Positions 54,807-62,412 of a DNA stretch of 64,000 bases are shown piece by piece. Where the stretch lies: assembly GCA_029776735.1 (NCBI GenBank), contig JAKOUL010000011.1, forward strand, positions 17,063 through 81,062, read 5' to 3'. Every line of letters starts with the position of its first letter. Position 1 is the first letter of the stretch. The notes beneath the pieces were generated by a model. That model did no database searches and was not told where the DNA came from. It was given only the letters and a program-made list of their open reading frames with translations. Origin of the DNA: Dictyoglomota bacterium. GTDB taxonomy: Bacteria > Dictyoglomota > Dictyoglomia > Dictyoglomales > Dictyoglomaceae. The position numbers were made by a program, and so were the translations under genes.

Positions 54807-56009
54807 TTGTCCTCTTATAAGTATGTAGCCAAAGATCTTCAGGGGAAAGTTTACAAAGGAACCATAGAAGCATCTTCTGAGAGAGAAGCAAGAAAAAATT
54901 TAAGGTCTAAAAAGCTTTATGTGGTATCTATTAAAGAAGCCTCTTCTTTTTTAAAAACACTTACATATAAAAAGACTGTCTCTTTACCTGAACTTGTTGG
55001 TTTTACCTCTCAATTTGCAACTCTTCTTCGCTCTGGAATTATTTTAACTGAGTGCCTAACTACTATTGCTAATCAAACTGATAATCCATATTTCAGAGAT
55101 ATTCTAATTGATGTACGGAAAAATGTAGACTCAGGAATAAGTCTTTCTGATGCATTTTCTAAATATCCTAATGTCTTTCCCAAAATATTTATAAGTTTAG
55201 TAAGAACAGGTGAGATTACAGGAAGTCTTGATATAATGCTTGAAAAACTCTCAAAATACTTTGATGAGCAACATGAATTAAGGGAGAGAGTAAAATCAGC
55301 TATTACCTATCCTACCATTGTAGTTATTGCAGCTATTGGTATAGTGATTTTCCTCCTTGCTTTTGTAGTTCCCACATTTCAGAGAGTATATGGAAGAACA
55401 AATGTTCCTCTGCCTCTTCCCACCAGAATACTTTTAAGCATAGGAAATGGTGTAAAAAACAATTTATTACTAATATTTATCTTTATAATAGTTATTATTT
55501 TACTTATAAGATTCTCTTTCAATCAACCAAGGGTAAAAAGATGGTGGGATGAGAATAAATTAAAAATTCCCAAAATTGGAAGGCTTTGGAAAGAAGTAAT
55601 CTTAACGAGATTTGCCAGTACTTTTAACATCCTAATTTCCAGTGGAATTCTTATAACTCAGTCTATTGAGATCTTAGAAGATGTGGTAGGAAATCTCTAT
55701 TATGCAGAAAGTCTCCAAAAAATTCTATCAGGGGTATTAGAGGGAAGAAATCTCTCAGACCTTATGGAGGAAGAATTATATACTCCTCTTTTAAAAAGGA
55801 TGGTACTTGTGGGAGAAAGAAGTGGTAGACTTGATGCAATGCTTGATGAATTTGCAAAATTTTCCCAGAGAGAGGTAGAGATTCAGACAAAAAGATTAAC
55901 TTCAGTCATAGAACCTATGCTTACATTGTTTTTAGGGGGAGTAGTATTCTTTATAGCTCTTTCCATGTACCTTCCCATGTTCAATATGGTAAATCTCTTC
56001 AGAAGATAA
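54807..56009 (+). CDS. pilC: Type IV pilus / type II secretion platform protein (PilC/GspF)
   Basis: 400 aa from a TTG start with SD GGGGAGGG. It has two T2SSF repeats: the first with LVGFTSQFATLLRSGIILTE and LVRTGEITGSLDIMLEKLS, the second with LTRFASTFNILISSGILITQ and LVGERSGRLDAMLDEFAKF. Three transmembrane helices (about 170-195, 220-240, 370-395). An N-terminal YKYVAKDLQGKVYKGTIEA is the usual start. It is the inner-membrane platform that PilB turns. Confidence 0.95.
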   Translation: MSSYKYVAKDLQGKVYKGTIEASSEREARKNLRSKKLYVVSIKEASSFLKTLTYKKTVSLPELVGFTSQFATLLRSGIILTECLTTIANQTDNPYFRDILIDVRKNVDSGISLSDAFSKYPNVFPKIFISLVRTGEITGSLDIMLEKLSKYFDEQHELRERVKSAITYPTIVVIAAIGIVIFLLAFVVPTFQRVYGRTNVPLPLPTRILLSIGNGVKNNLLLIFIFIIVIILLIRFSFNQPRVKRWWDENKLKIPKIGRLWKEVILTRFASTFNILISSGILITQSIEILEDVVGNLYYAESLQKILSGVLEGRNLSDLMEEELYTPLLKRMVLVGERSGRLDAMLDEFAKFSQREVEIQTKRLTSVIEPMLTLFLGGVVFFIALSMYLPMFNMVNLFRR

Positions 56010-56015
56010 AATATG

Positions 56016-56046
56016 TTTACAAAAAGGAAATACCTTATGATATAAT
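56016..56046 (+). promoter_or_regulatory. Promoter of the major pilin gene
   Basis: TTTACA (56016-56021), 19 bases, TATAAT (56041-56046) preceded by TGA, giving an extended -10 that can compensate for the long spacer. It lies directly after pilC and 50 bases before the pilin ATG, whose SD AAAGGAGGTGA is the strongest in the window. Confidence 0.65.
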
Positions 56047-56095
56047 TTTAAGCATACTAAGAACTATTTAAATTATATGAAAGGAGGTGAAATAA

Positions 56096-56479
56096 ATGAA
56101 AAAGAGTAAGGGTTTTTCCTTATTAGAGCTTTTAGTGGTGGTTGCTATCTTAGGAATTCTTGTGGCTGTTGCTCTTCCCAGATATTTTGATGCAGTAGAT
56201 GATGCAAAGAGAAATGCACAGAGAACAAATATTGCAATCATAAAGACCAGCTTAGAACTTTACAGAAATAAAAATAACACATATCCTACCACTGTGACTG
56301 ACTTCAACAGTTTTTTAGCAAGCCAAACTTACTTTTCTGAAATTCCAGTTTGTCCATATAACACTTTGACATATATTGCGGTAGCTACTCAACCAAGTAC
56401 TTGGACTGCTGGGAATGCTCATGAGCTTTATTATGTGGGTGAAGCAAAAGCCTATACTTTAACCTATACAGCTCCATAA
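56096..56479 (+). CDS. pilA: Type IV major pilin-like prepilin
   Basis: 127 aa. The leader MKKSKG is cut after Gly6 to give mature FSLLELLVVVAILGILVAVA, with the conserved Glu at position +5 and a hydrophobic helix. The pattern NAQRTNIAIIKTSLELYRNK after the helix is typical of short GspG/PilE pilins. The mature C-terminal domain is only about 75 residues and has one cysteine, so there is no disulfide-bonded D-region. A dedicated promoter, a near-perfect SD and a strong terminator point to high, separate expression, as expected for the major subunit. Confidence 0.92.
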   Translation: MKKSKGFSLLELLVVVAILGILVAVALPRYFDAVDDAKRNAQRTNIAIIKTSLELYRNKNNTYPTTVTDFNSFLASQTYFSEIPVCPYNTLTYIAVATQPSTWTAGNAHELYYVGEAKAYTLTYTAP

Positions 56480-56493
56480 GTGTCTTAATCTAT

Positions 56494-56523
56494 AGCCCCA
56501 GAGATTATCCTCTGGGGCTTTTT
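56494..56523 (+). terminator. Rho-independent terminator after the major pilin gene
   Basis: AGCCCCAGAG (56494-56503), loop ATTATC, CTCTGGGGCT (56510-56519), then TTTTT (56519-56523). A perfect 10-bp GC-rich stem; the strongest classical terminator in the window. Confidence 0.92.
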
Positions 56524-56627
56524 ATTTACCTCATAATCTTTATTAGAATTTTATTAAGGGGTTTATAAATATGATAAAAAATCCGAAGAAAACTTTTAGC
56601 CAATAAAAACTTTTTAACAAAACCTAA

Positions 56628-57080
56628 ATGTTTACAAATATTAAAAATTCCCTCTCAAAAATAGAAAGACCATTAATGTATACTTTACTTATAAGTATAC
56701 TTCTCATTCTTTCGTACATGATTTTTAACCTTTTATTCTGGATGAATACTCAAGCCTTTATTATCTCCAATGAGATTATCATTAATGCTAAATATGCCAT
56801 GGAGCTTTCTGTAATTAAGAATGAAAGAATAGTATATAATTTTTCTTATTCTCCAAAGACAAAATCCATTCAATTTTATTGGGTATATGGGGAGAATTCC
56901 AAAAAAACTTATCTTCTTCCACAGCTCATCCCATCAGGAATAAGATGTACAAGTCCTACAAATACATATACTTTTTATTTTGAAAATGGCAAGATCTATC
57001 CTGAAGGGGAGATTCTTCTTTCTACACATTTTTCCAAAAGAATAGTGAAATTCCTGAAAAATGGAGAAGTTTCTTTTTAA
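56628..57080 (+). CDS. Membrane protein of the pilus locus, unknown function
   Basis: 150 aa. One N-terminal hydrophobic helix (about residues 17-40, YTLLISILLILSYMIFNLLF) followed by a polar, probably beta-rich domain with VYNFSYSPKTKSIQFYWVYG and TNTYTFYFENGKIYPEGEIL. This is the shape of a GspH-like pseudopilin, but the prepilin peptidase site (G then FxxxE) is missing, so it would not be processed normally. It comes 104 bases after the pilin terminator; there is no SD before the ATG and no convincing promoter. I do not recognise a family. Confidence 0.68.
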   Translation: MFTNIKNSLSKIERPLMYTLLISILLILSYMIFNLLFWMNTQAFIISNEIIINAKYAMELSVIKNERIVYNFSYSPKTKSIQFYWVYGENSKKTYLLPQLIPSGIRCTSPTNTYTFYFENGKIYPEGEILLSTHFSKRIVKFLKNGEVSF

Positions 57081-57085
57081 GATTA

Positions 57086-57114
57086 TTGTGTAAAATTTAG
57101 ATTTTCTTTAAAAT
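57086..57114 (+). promoter_or_regulatory. Possible promoter for the minor pilin run
   Basis: TTGTGT (57086-57091), 17 bases, TAAAAT (57109-57114), only 7 bases before the ATG at 57122. If used, the mRNA would be leaderless; no SD precedes that ATG. Weak on its own in AT-rich sequence. Confidence 0.35.
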
Positions 57115-57121
57115 ATAAATT

Positions 57122-57559
57122 ATGAAGAAGGGATTTAGCTTCTTAGAAATCTTAATAGTGATAGGACTCATAGGAGTATTCACATATATTGCTATGATTT
57201 CTTTTGCCAGTAAGCCTGATGTAAAAATACAGCTTCAAAATTTTACAACACAGCTTATAGATGATTTAAGATTTGTAAGGCAGAACTCCATAATCTTAAA
57301 AAGTGCTAGAAGTCTTACTTTTGTTTCAATTGAGCAATCTGATACTTATACATCTTATAATTTTTCAAATGAGAAAGGGGCTGTGGTAGAAAGAGTATTT
57401 CCAGAAGGTCTTACATTAACTCCTTCTACAACAGTTCTCACATTTGATAGAGATGGAAACTTAATAGGGACCGAGGCAACATTAACTTTAACAATGGCTC
57501 CATATTCGGCTACTATAAAAATAAATTCCTTAGGATTTATTGAGGTACAAGGTCCATGA
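57122..57559 (+). CDS. GspH/FimT-type pseudopilin
   Basis: 145 aa. Prepilin leader MKKG then FSFLEILIVIGLIGVFTYIA, cut after Gly4 with Glu at +5. VRQNSIILKSARSLTFVSIE is the region that in GspH/FimT reads ARSEAIKRxxxV, and LTFDRDGNLIGTEATLTLTM matches the C-terminal GspH strand pattern. A minor pilin thought to sit at the pilus tip. It overlaps the next gene by 4 bases. Confidence 0.87.
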   Translation: MKKGFSFLEILIVIGLIGVFTYIAMISFASKPDVKIQLQNFTTQLIDDLRFVRQNSIILKSARSLTFVSIEQSDTYTSYNFSNEKGAVVERVFPEGLTLTPSTTVLTFDRDGNLIGTEATLTLTMAPYSATIKINSLGFIEVQGP

Positions 57560-57945
57560 GGAAAGGATTCAGTCTTATAGAAGTTTTAGTATCAATTTTA
57601 ATTTTAGGAGTCTTCATGGCTTCTTTTGGGGTAGGGCTTTCTCATATTCTAATAGCAGATGAAATAGAAAAAGCTGAAAGCAGAGCTATAAATTTTGCAG
57701 AAAAAAAATTAGAAGAATACAGAACAGCAGTACTTTCAAATTGGTATACATCCTTTCCATTATCAGGTAATTTTTCCTCAGAAGGGTGGACCTCTTACAT
57801 TTATAGTCTCTCTGTTAATTCTCTTAACTTGGGAGATTTAAGACAAGTTAAGGTTATGGTATGGAATGATGAAAATAATAATAATACTTGTGATAATTTT
57901 GAAAGCAAAAGTATACTTATCACTATTATTTCAAGAAGGAAATAG
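57556..57945 (+). CDS. PilV/GspI-type pseudopilin
   Basis: 129 aa. Prepilin leader MRKG then FSLIEVLVSILILGVFMASF, cut after Gly4 with Glu at +5. RAINFAEKKLEEYRTAVLSN is the helix typical of GspI/PilV (compare A..A..kmE.l). The domain after it is short, and DENNNNTCDNFES may be a loop. It is followed 2 bases later by the next gene. Confidence 0.86.
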   Translation: MRKGFSLIEVLVSILILGVFMASFGVGLSHILIADEIEKAESRAINFAEKKLEEYRTAVLSNWYTSFPLSGNFSSEGWTSYIYSLSVNSLNLGDLRQVKVMVWNDENNNNTCDNFESKSILITIISRRK

Positions 57946-57947
57946 AA

Positions 57948-58370
57948 ATGAGAAGAGGGCAGATTCTTATTGCAGTAATTTTTATATTTGCTATACTAAG
58001 CTTAATTATGGGTGGACTTATAGCCTTTTGGGAGGATAGTTTAAGAAGTGTAGAGGCACAAAAAACAGAAAAACAAGCTCTCTATCTTGCAGAAGGTTCG
58101 GCAGAAATTGCTGTTTATAGTGTAATTTGGCTTTCCTCTCCCGCTTCTTTTACAAGATCTGGTTCTATATCAGATACAAATTTTTTAGGGAAATATACAG
58201 TGTCTCTTATTTGGTATTCACCAACATTTGAAATAATATCTACAGGTGAAGTAGAAGTAGTATATACAGGTGAAGTTTATACTTATAGAAGGTCTTTAAG
58301 ATTACAGGGCTCAAGGTTTGGAGATACTTCTCCTTATACTATAAATATTACGTTATGGAGAGAGGAATAA
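57948..58370 (+). CDS. PilX/GspK-like minor pilin component
   Basis: 140 aa. The N-terminus MRRG then QILIAVIFIFAILSLIMGGL is pilin-like with Gly4, but position +5 of the mature form is not Glu, as in GspK/PilX-type pseudopilins. QALYLAEGSAEIAVYSVIW matches the PilX/GspK A..LAE.G...A motif. The C-terminal part (YTVSLIWYSPTFEIISTGEV) is beta-rich. Whether prepilin peptidase cleaves it cannot be told from the sequence. Confidence 0.78.
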   Translation: MRRGQILIAVIFIFAILSLIMGGLIAFWEDSLRSVEAQKTEKQALYLAEGSAEIAVYSVIWLSSPASFTRSGSISDTNFLGKYTVSLIWYSPTFEIISTGEVEVVYTGEVYTYRRSLRLQGSRFGDTSPYTINITLWREE

Positions 58371-58372
58371 AT

Positions 58373-59761
58373 ATGATTGGATTATATTGGAAGAGTGGGA
58401 AATTAAAAGTAAGTGAAATATCCTCAAAAGGAGGAAAATTAAGTCTTAAGAATGAAATAGAAATAGATATTCCAGAAGGAGATTTCTGGAATAGGGGTAG
58501 GGGAGAAGCAGAAAATATATCTCAGATTCTTGGGTCTGTATTAAAAGAAAATAGCATAAAAGATAAAGAAGTTTATATTACTTTTGAGAGTAAAGATTTT
58601 TCTGTAAGAAGTGCCGAATATCCTAAAATGCCATTAAAAGAACTTGAGATGTCAATTTTAGATGATTTAGAAGAATATCAAGCTTTTAGTTTAGAAAATG
58701 GTGCTTTTACTTTTTCAACTTTAGAAGAAGTAAAAGAAAGGTTAAGATTACTTATCTTAACCTTGCCTAAGATTATTATCTCTACGTGGGAAAATATCAT
58801 AGAGAAATTGGGTCTCTCATTAATAGGATTAGAACCCGCATCTTTTTCTGGATTAAGATATATTTTATTTTCAAAAAATCTTTACGATTCAGTAATCTTT
58901 ATAGGTAATGAGACTACTGATATCTTCTTTTTTAGTGATGATGGAAGATTAAATTCTGTAATAAATTTAAGTGTAGGTGTAAATGACCTATCTTATAATG
59001 GGAATTTAAATCTGGAATCTGCAATAGCAAGTTGGAGAGAAGAGATAATTACATATTTAAATAGTGCTTTTTATAATTCTGAAACATTAAATATTGCAAT
59101 CTTTGGAGAAGATGAAAGATTTAAAACCTTTGCAGAGATACTTTCAGAGAATCTTTCAAGTTATTCTGTGGAAATAATAGATAATCTTGATATTCCTCTT
59201 ATGGGGTTAGGACTTGTTAAAGAAAAGATTATTCCTGATGTAAACTTTGTAAAAAAGAAAGGTATAAAGATTGATAAAGAGTTAATTACTACATCACTGC
59301 TGCTATTTATATTGGCGATATCTCTTTTATTTCCTGTAAATTTTTATTTAAATCTAAAAATAAAAGATCTGAACTCCAAGATTGCAAATTTAGAAACTGA
59401 AATTTCTAAATATAACGATGAGGTTTCAAAACTTAGAAAAGACGTAGATGACAGCAATTTATTGTTACAATCGTTAGAATCTTGGCTCCAAAAGAAAGAA
59501 ACTATAGCTTTTCCTTCTATATTCTTGAGTGATCTTAAAAGCTTCGTGCCTAAAAAAGTATGGCTTTCTTCTGTAGATATCTCTCCGGACAAAAAAATCG
59601 TAATAGAAGGATATAGTCTTGATACAGAAGGAGTTGCTGATTTTCTCCTTTCTCTCTCCCAGTATCCTTTGGTAAACAGTGTAAAACTGGAAAGTTCTGT
59701 ATTTGAACTTATAGGAGACTCTCCCGTTCAAAAATTTAGAATAGTGAGTAATTTGAAATGA
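58373..59761 (+). CDS. Fused PilM-PilN (GspL-like) pilus alignment protein
   Basis: 462 aa from the ATG at 58373 (SD GAGAGGA; the in-frame ATG at 58355 is inside the previous gene). Residues about 1-290 form an actin-like PilM domain: MIGLYWKSGKLKVSEIS, FESKDFSVRSAEYPKMPLKE and VIFIGNETTDIFFFSDDGRL. A PilN-like part follows: PDVNFVKKKGI (like the PilN motif that binds PilM), one membrane helix (about 306-326), a coiled coil (about 330-375), then DLKSFVPKKVWLSSVDISPD and IEGYSLDTEGVADFLLSLSQ. PilM and PilN are usually separate; GspL of type II secretion is the natural fusion. It overlaps pilO by 4 bases. Confidence 0.85.
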   Translation: MIGLYWKSGKLKVSEISSKGGKLSLKNEIEIDIPEGDFWNRGRGEAENISQILGSVLKENSIKDKEVYITFESKDFSVRSAEYPKMPLKELEMSILDDLEEYQAFSLENGAFTFSTLEEVKERLRLLILTLPKIIISTWENIIEKLGLSLIGLEPASFSGLRYILFSKNLYDSVIFIGNETTDIFFFSDDGRLNSVINLSVGVNDLSYNGNLNLESAIASWREEIITYLNSAFYNSETLNIAIFGEDERFKTFAEILSENLSSYSVEIIDNLDIPLMGLGLVKEKIIPDVNFVKKKGIKIDKELITTSLLLFILAISLLFPVNFYLNLKIKDLNSKIANLETEISKYNDEVSKLRKDVDDSNLLLQSLESWLQKKETIAFPSIFLSDLKSFVPKKVWLSSVDISPDKKIVIEGYSLDTEGVADFLLSLSQYPLVNSVKLESSVFELIGDSPVQKFRIVSNLK

Positions 59762-60309
59762 GTAAGAAGCAAATATCAATAATAATATTTATTTGTACTC
59801 TATTATTAGGTATCTTCTTATTTATTTTTCCAAAAATTTCTGAAGTACAAGCTAAAGAAAGAGTTTATAAAAGCAAAAGATTAGAGCTGGAAAATACTAT
59901 GGAAAGTCTTCTTATCCTTAGAGATAGTTTAAATAAATTATCTGAGAGAAAGAAATTATTATTTCAGGAGAGAAATCTTTTATTCTTAGAAGAAAAAGAG
60001 CTTCCTTTCTTTTATAAAGACTTAAGTACTGTTGTTGAAAATTTAAAGATTACAACCTTTGAATTAAAACCTGGAGAATTTCAAGAGATACCTGATCTTC
60101 CTCCAGGTTTTCCATTAAAACTTCAGAGAGTTCCTATAGAACTGAAGCTTGCTGCAAGTTATCAACAATTTATAGATTTCTTTAGAGATATGTATGCCCA
60201 AAGTTACCCTATAAGTTTTGATCAAATCATATTAGCGGAAGATAAAAATGGAGATGTATTGGTATTAAATATCTTATTTGATATATATGTATTGAAAGGA
60301 GGAGAGTGA
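59758..60309 (+). CDS. pilO: PilO-like pilus alignment protein
   Basis: 183 aa. One transmembrane helix (about 5-25), a coiled coil (about 30-80, ELENTMESLLILRDSLNKLS), then a ferredoxin-like domain with LPFFYKDLSTVVENLKITTF, VPIELKLAASYQQFIDFFRD and LNILFDIYVLKGG, which is the PilO pattern. PilO pairs with the PilN part of the upstream protein in the periplasm. Confidence 0.86.
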   Translation: MSKKQISIIIFICTLLLGIFLFIFPKISEVQAKERVYKSKRLELENTMESLLILRDSLNKLSERKKLLFQERNLLFLEEKELPFFYKDLSTVVENLKITTFELKPGEFQEIPDLPPGFPLKLQRVPIELKLAASYQQFIDFFRDMYAQSYPISFDQIILAEDKNGDVLVLNILFDIYVLKGGE

Positions 60310-60313
60310 TGAA

Positions 60314-60853
60314 ATGAAAAAGTATGAACATTTCCTAAGTTCCATGGTAGTCCTATCCATAGGATTAAATACATATTTAGTAGCAAATATGGATAAATTT
60401 CTACAAGATAAAGAGGATTTTAAGTATATTCCTGCTGAAACTGTGGTCTTAAAAGAAGTTATAAAAGAAGAAAGAAAAGAGGAAGAACAGAAGATAACAA
60501 CTCCTAAGATAGATAAAAAGTATAGTTTAGTCCTTGGGAGAGAAGACCCTTTTAAACCACTGGTTAAAGAAAAGAGTACAGCTAATTCTAAACCTGAATT
60601 ATCACAAATTCCAAAAACTGGAGTAGTAAGTAAAGTAGAACATGATGATTCTCCTACTTTTGAGGTGAAAGGAATACTTCAGGGATATGGGAAGGAACTT
60701 ATAATTGTAGAAAAAGGGGATAAAGGTTCAGTTTTAGAGAAAAATAGTACCTTTGACGGATATAAACTTGTAAAAGTAGATATGGAAAAAGAAATAATAA
60801 CTTTCCAAAAAAATGGAAAGAATTACGCAATAAAGATTGTAGGAGGAAGGTAA
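60314..60853 (+). CDS. PilP/GspC-like pilus component
   Basis: 179 aa. A short hydrophobic N-terminal helix (about 8-27), a charged linker (about 38-70), the motif GREDPFKPLV found in PilP before the homology region, and a C-terminal beta domain TFEVKGILQGYGKELIIVEK, then GYKLVKVDMEKEIITFQKNG, that matches the PilP/GspC HR fold. It has no lipobox cysteine, so it resembles GspC more than classical lipoprotein PilP. Such proteins connect the inner-membrane complex to the secretin, which is not in view. Confidence 0.75.
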   Translation: MKKYEHFLSSMVVLSIGLNTYLVANMDKFLQDKEDFKYIPAETVVLKEVIKEERKEEEQKITTPKIDKKYSLVLGREDPFKPLVKEKSTANSKPELSQIPKTGVVSKVEHDDSPTFEVKGILQGYGKELIIVEKGDKGSVLEKNSTFDGYKLVKVDMEKEIITFQKNGKNYAIKIVGGR

Positions 60854-60860
60854 CTTTTTA

Positions 60861-61565
60861 TTAGAATGTAGGAGCTAATGTAATAGTCGCAGTTCTCTCT
60901 CTTTGGAAGTTGCCCCATCTTCTTAATGCCCTGAGATATACCTCTACTGATTGGACTCTTACACTGGGAGTGTAGTTTAAAGTAGTTAATTCTACAAAAT
61001 TTCCCCCAGAGACATAAAAATATTTTACTTTAAATCCATCGCTTGCTAAATAATCAGATAGAACCTTAGGAGGTTCTCCACTTGTAAAGGTGAAACTGGT
61101 AACTAAATTTTGAATGTTTCCTTGAGAATAAGTAGGATTCCAAGAAAGATCTTTAGAATAATATAAAAGGATTTTTGCGTCGGGGTTTGTAGATTCATAT
61201 AAAGAACCTGTCCTCTGTTTTGTTAGATAAATACCAAATCTATATGTATTATTCCCTTTAGGAACTACAACTACCAAGCTTTGGGAGTTTGTAACAAAGT
61301 TGTAATTTCCTACCCCGTATACACTTCCCGAATTATCTCTTATAGTTATACTTACCCCTGGCGTATATATGACGGTTGCTTTGAGAATATCAGATCTTAA
61401 ATTGGATGTTGCTAAGGATATGCCTCTTTCCAATTCGCTATCTATCTTATGAATAAGGGTATCTCTTTGAATAGAAAACCATACAGAACAAATAACAACT
61501 AATATTATGGAAAGAACTGTCATAGATATCAAAAGTTCTGTAAGTGACATACCTTTTTCTTTCAT
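60861..61565 (-). CDS. GspJ/PilW-type pseudopilin
   Basis: 234 aa. Prepilin leader MKEKG then MSLTELLISMTVLSIILVVI, cut after Gly5 with Glu at +5. IDSELERGISLATSNLRSDI is the typical helix of PilW/GspJ. The large beta-rich C-terminal domain (about 60-234) includes SVTIRDNSG-like text (SITIRDNSGSVYGVGNY) and RVQSVEVYLRALRRW. It is last in a minus-strand run, ending 8 bases from the convergent PilP-like gene. Confidence 0.86.
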   Translation of the reverse strand: MKEKGMSLTELLISMTVLSIILVVICSVWFSIQRDTLIHKIDSELERGISLATSNLRSDILKATVIYTPGVSITIRDNSGSVYGVGNYNFVTNSQSLVVVVPKGNNTYRFGIYLTKQRTGSLYESTNPDAKILLYYSKDLSWNPTYSQGNIQNLVTSFTFTSGEPPKVLSDYLASDGFKVKYFYVSGGNFVELTTLNYTPSVRVQSVEVYLRALRRWGNFQRERTATITLAPTF

Positions 61566-61566
61566 A

Positions 61567-62142
61567 TCAGTCCGCCCCTACACTTGGATTTTGGATAATA
61601 TCGGAGAGCTCTGCCAATGGATTTTCAAATCTCTTTATGCCAGAGCCTGATGGTTCCTTATGCTTTGTGGTATCTATATAGTTACCTTGGGAATTAGCAT
61701 AGTATATTCTTATGGTAACATTTTTAGCGGCAATTTTAATATTTCCTTTAGAATCTGATAGGGGGAAATTTTTTACTAAGAACTGTTCTGCATACTTAGG
61801 CTTTCCATTTACTAATACATTTCCTGCAAAATTAGTATACACCCTTTGAGATGCTGATTCTGCAGGAATAGCGGATAGGACATTAGGAATTGCAGGTCGG
61901 GCAGGAATAGAAGCCCAGGTATCAGTTTCTACCAAGCTGTCAAAATTTTCTTTAACTGATGCCCAAGTTTTTAAATTCTCCAATTGATCTCTGATTATTC
62001 TATGAGCTTCTGCATTATCGTTTATTCTTTTTTTCAACATATATCCTGTTAATACAGCATTCGTCGCTCCAACAATAACCACCAGAAGAAGGCTCATTAA
62101 CACAATCAAACTAATTAAAGACTGACCTTTTTCCTTTCCCAT
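61567..62142 (-). CDS. PilV-like pseudopilin
   Basis: 191 aa. Leader MGKEKG then QSLISLIVLMSLLLVVIVGA. Position +1 is Gln and +5 is Ser, so it lacks the normal Phe and Glu but keeps the charged leader, Gly and hydrophobic helix. AEAHRIIRDQLENLKTWASV follows like the PilV helix (compare A..lA..qlE.lk). The C-terminal domain has an Ala/Pro-rich stretch (ARPAIPNVLSAIPAESASQ). It ends one base before the GspJ/PilW-like start. Confidence 0.76.
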   Translation of the reverse strand: MGKEKGQSLISLIVLMSLLLVVIVGATNAVLTGYMLKKRINDNAEAHRIIRDQLENLKTWASVKENFDSLVETDTWASIPARPAIPNVLSAIPAESASQRVYTNFAGNVLVNGKPKYAEQFLVKNFPLSDSKGNIKIAAKNVTIRIYYANSQGNYIDTTKHKEPSGSGIKRFENPLAELSDIIQNPSVGAD

Positions 62143-62157
62143 TTTATTTCTCCCCCC

Positions 62158-62412
62158 TTATTCAGTGATAACCTCACCTGGAGGAAGCGTTTCATACATC
62201 TTCCTTACTCTCTCTTCATAATTATCTTCTACATTTTGTGGTGTTTCCTCTTGAACTTCAGAGGGAATGTCTATTATTTCTTTATTTAGCATCTCTTCAA
62301 CTTTAGCCTTTTCAGTACTTGGCGTAGATTCTTTAGACTTCTGATTAACTGCAAAAACCAAAATTAATATCAAAACAATAATTAATACAATATAAGTTTT
62401 CTTAATTTTCAT
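62158..62412 (-). CDS. Small single-pass membrane protein, unknown function
   Basis: 84 aa. MKIKK followed by a hydrophobic helix (TYIVLIIVLILILVFAV, residues 6-22) and an acidic, Pro/Glu-rich tail (EEMLNKEIIDIPSEVQEETP). The start codon directly abuts the stop of the DUF4900-like gene, so the two are probably translationally coupled. No family recognised. Conserved position in a pilus gene run suggests a small assembly or linker role. Confidence 0.6.
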   Translation of the reverse strand: MKIKKTYIVLIIVLILILVFAVNQKSKESTPSTEKAKVEEMLNKEIIDIPSEVQEETPQNVEDNYEERVRKMYETLPPGEVITE

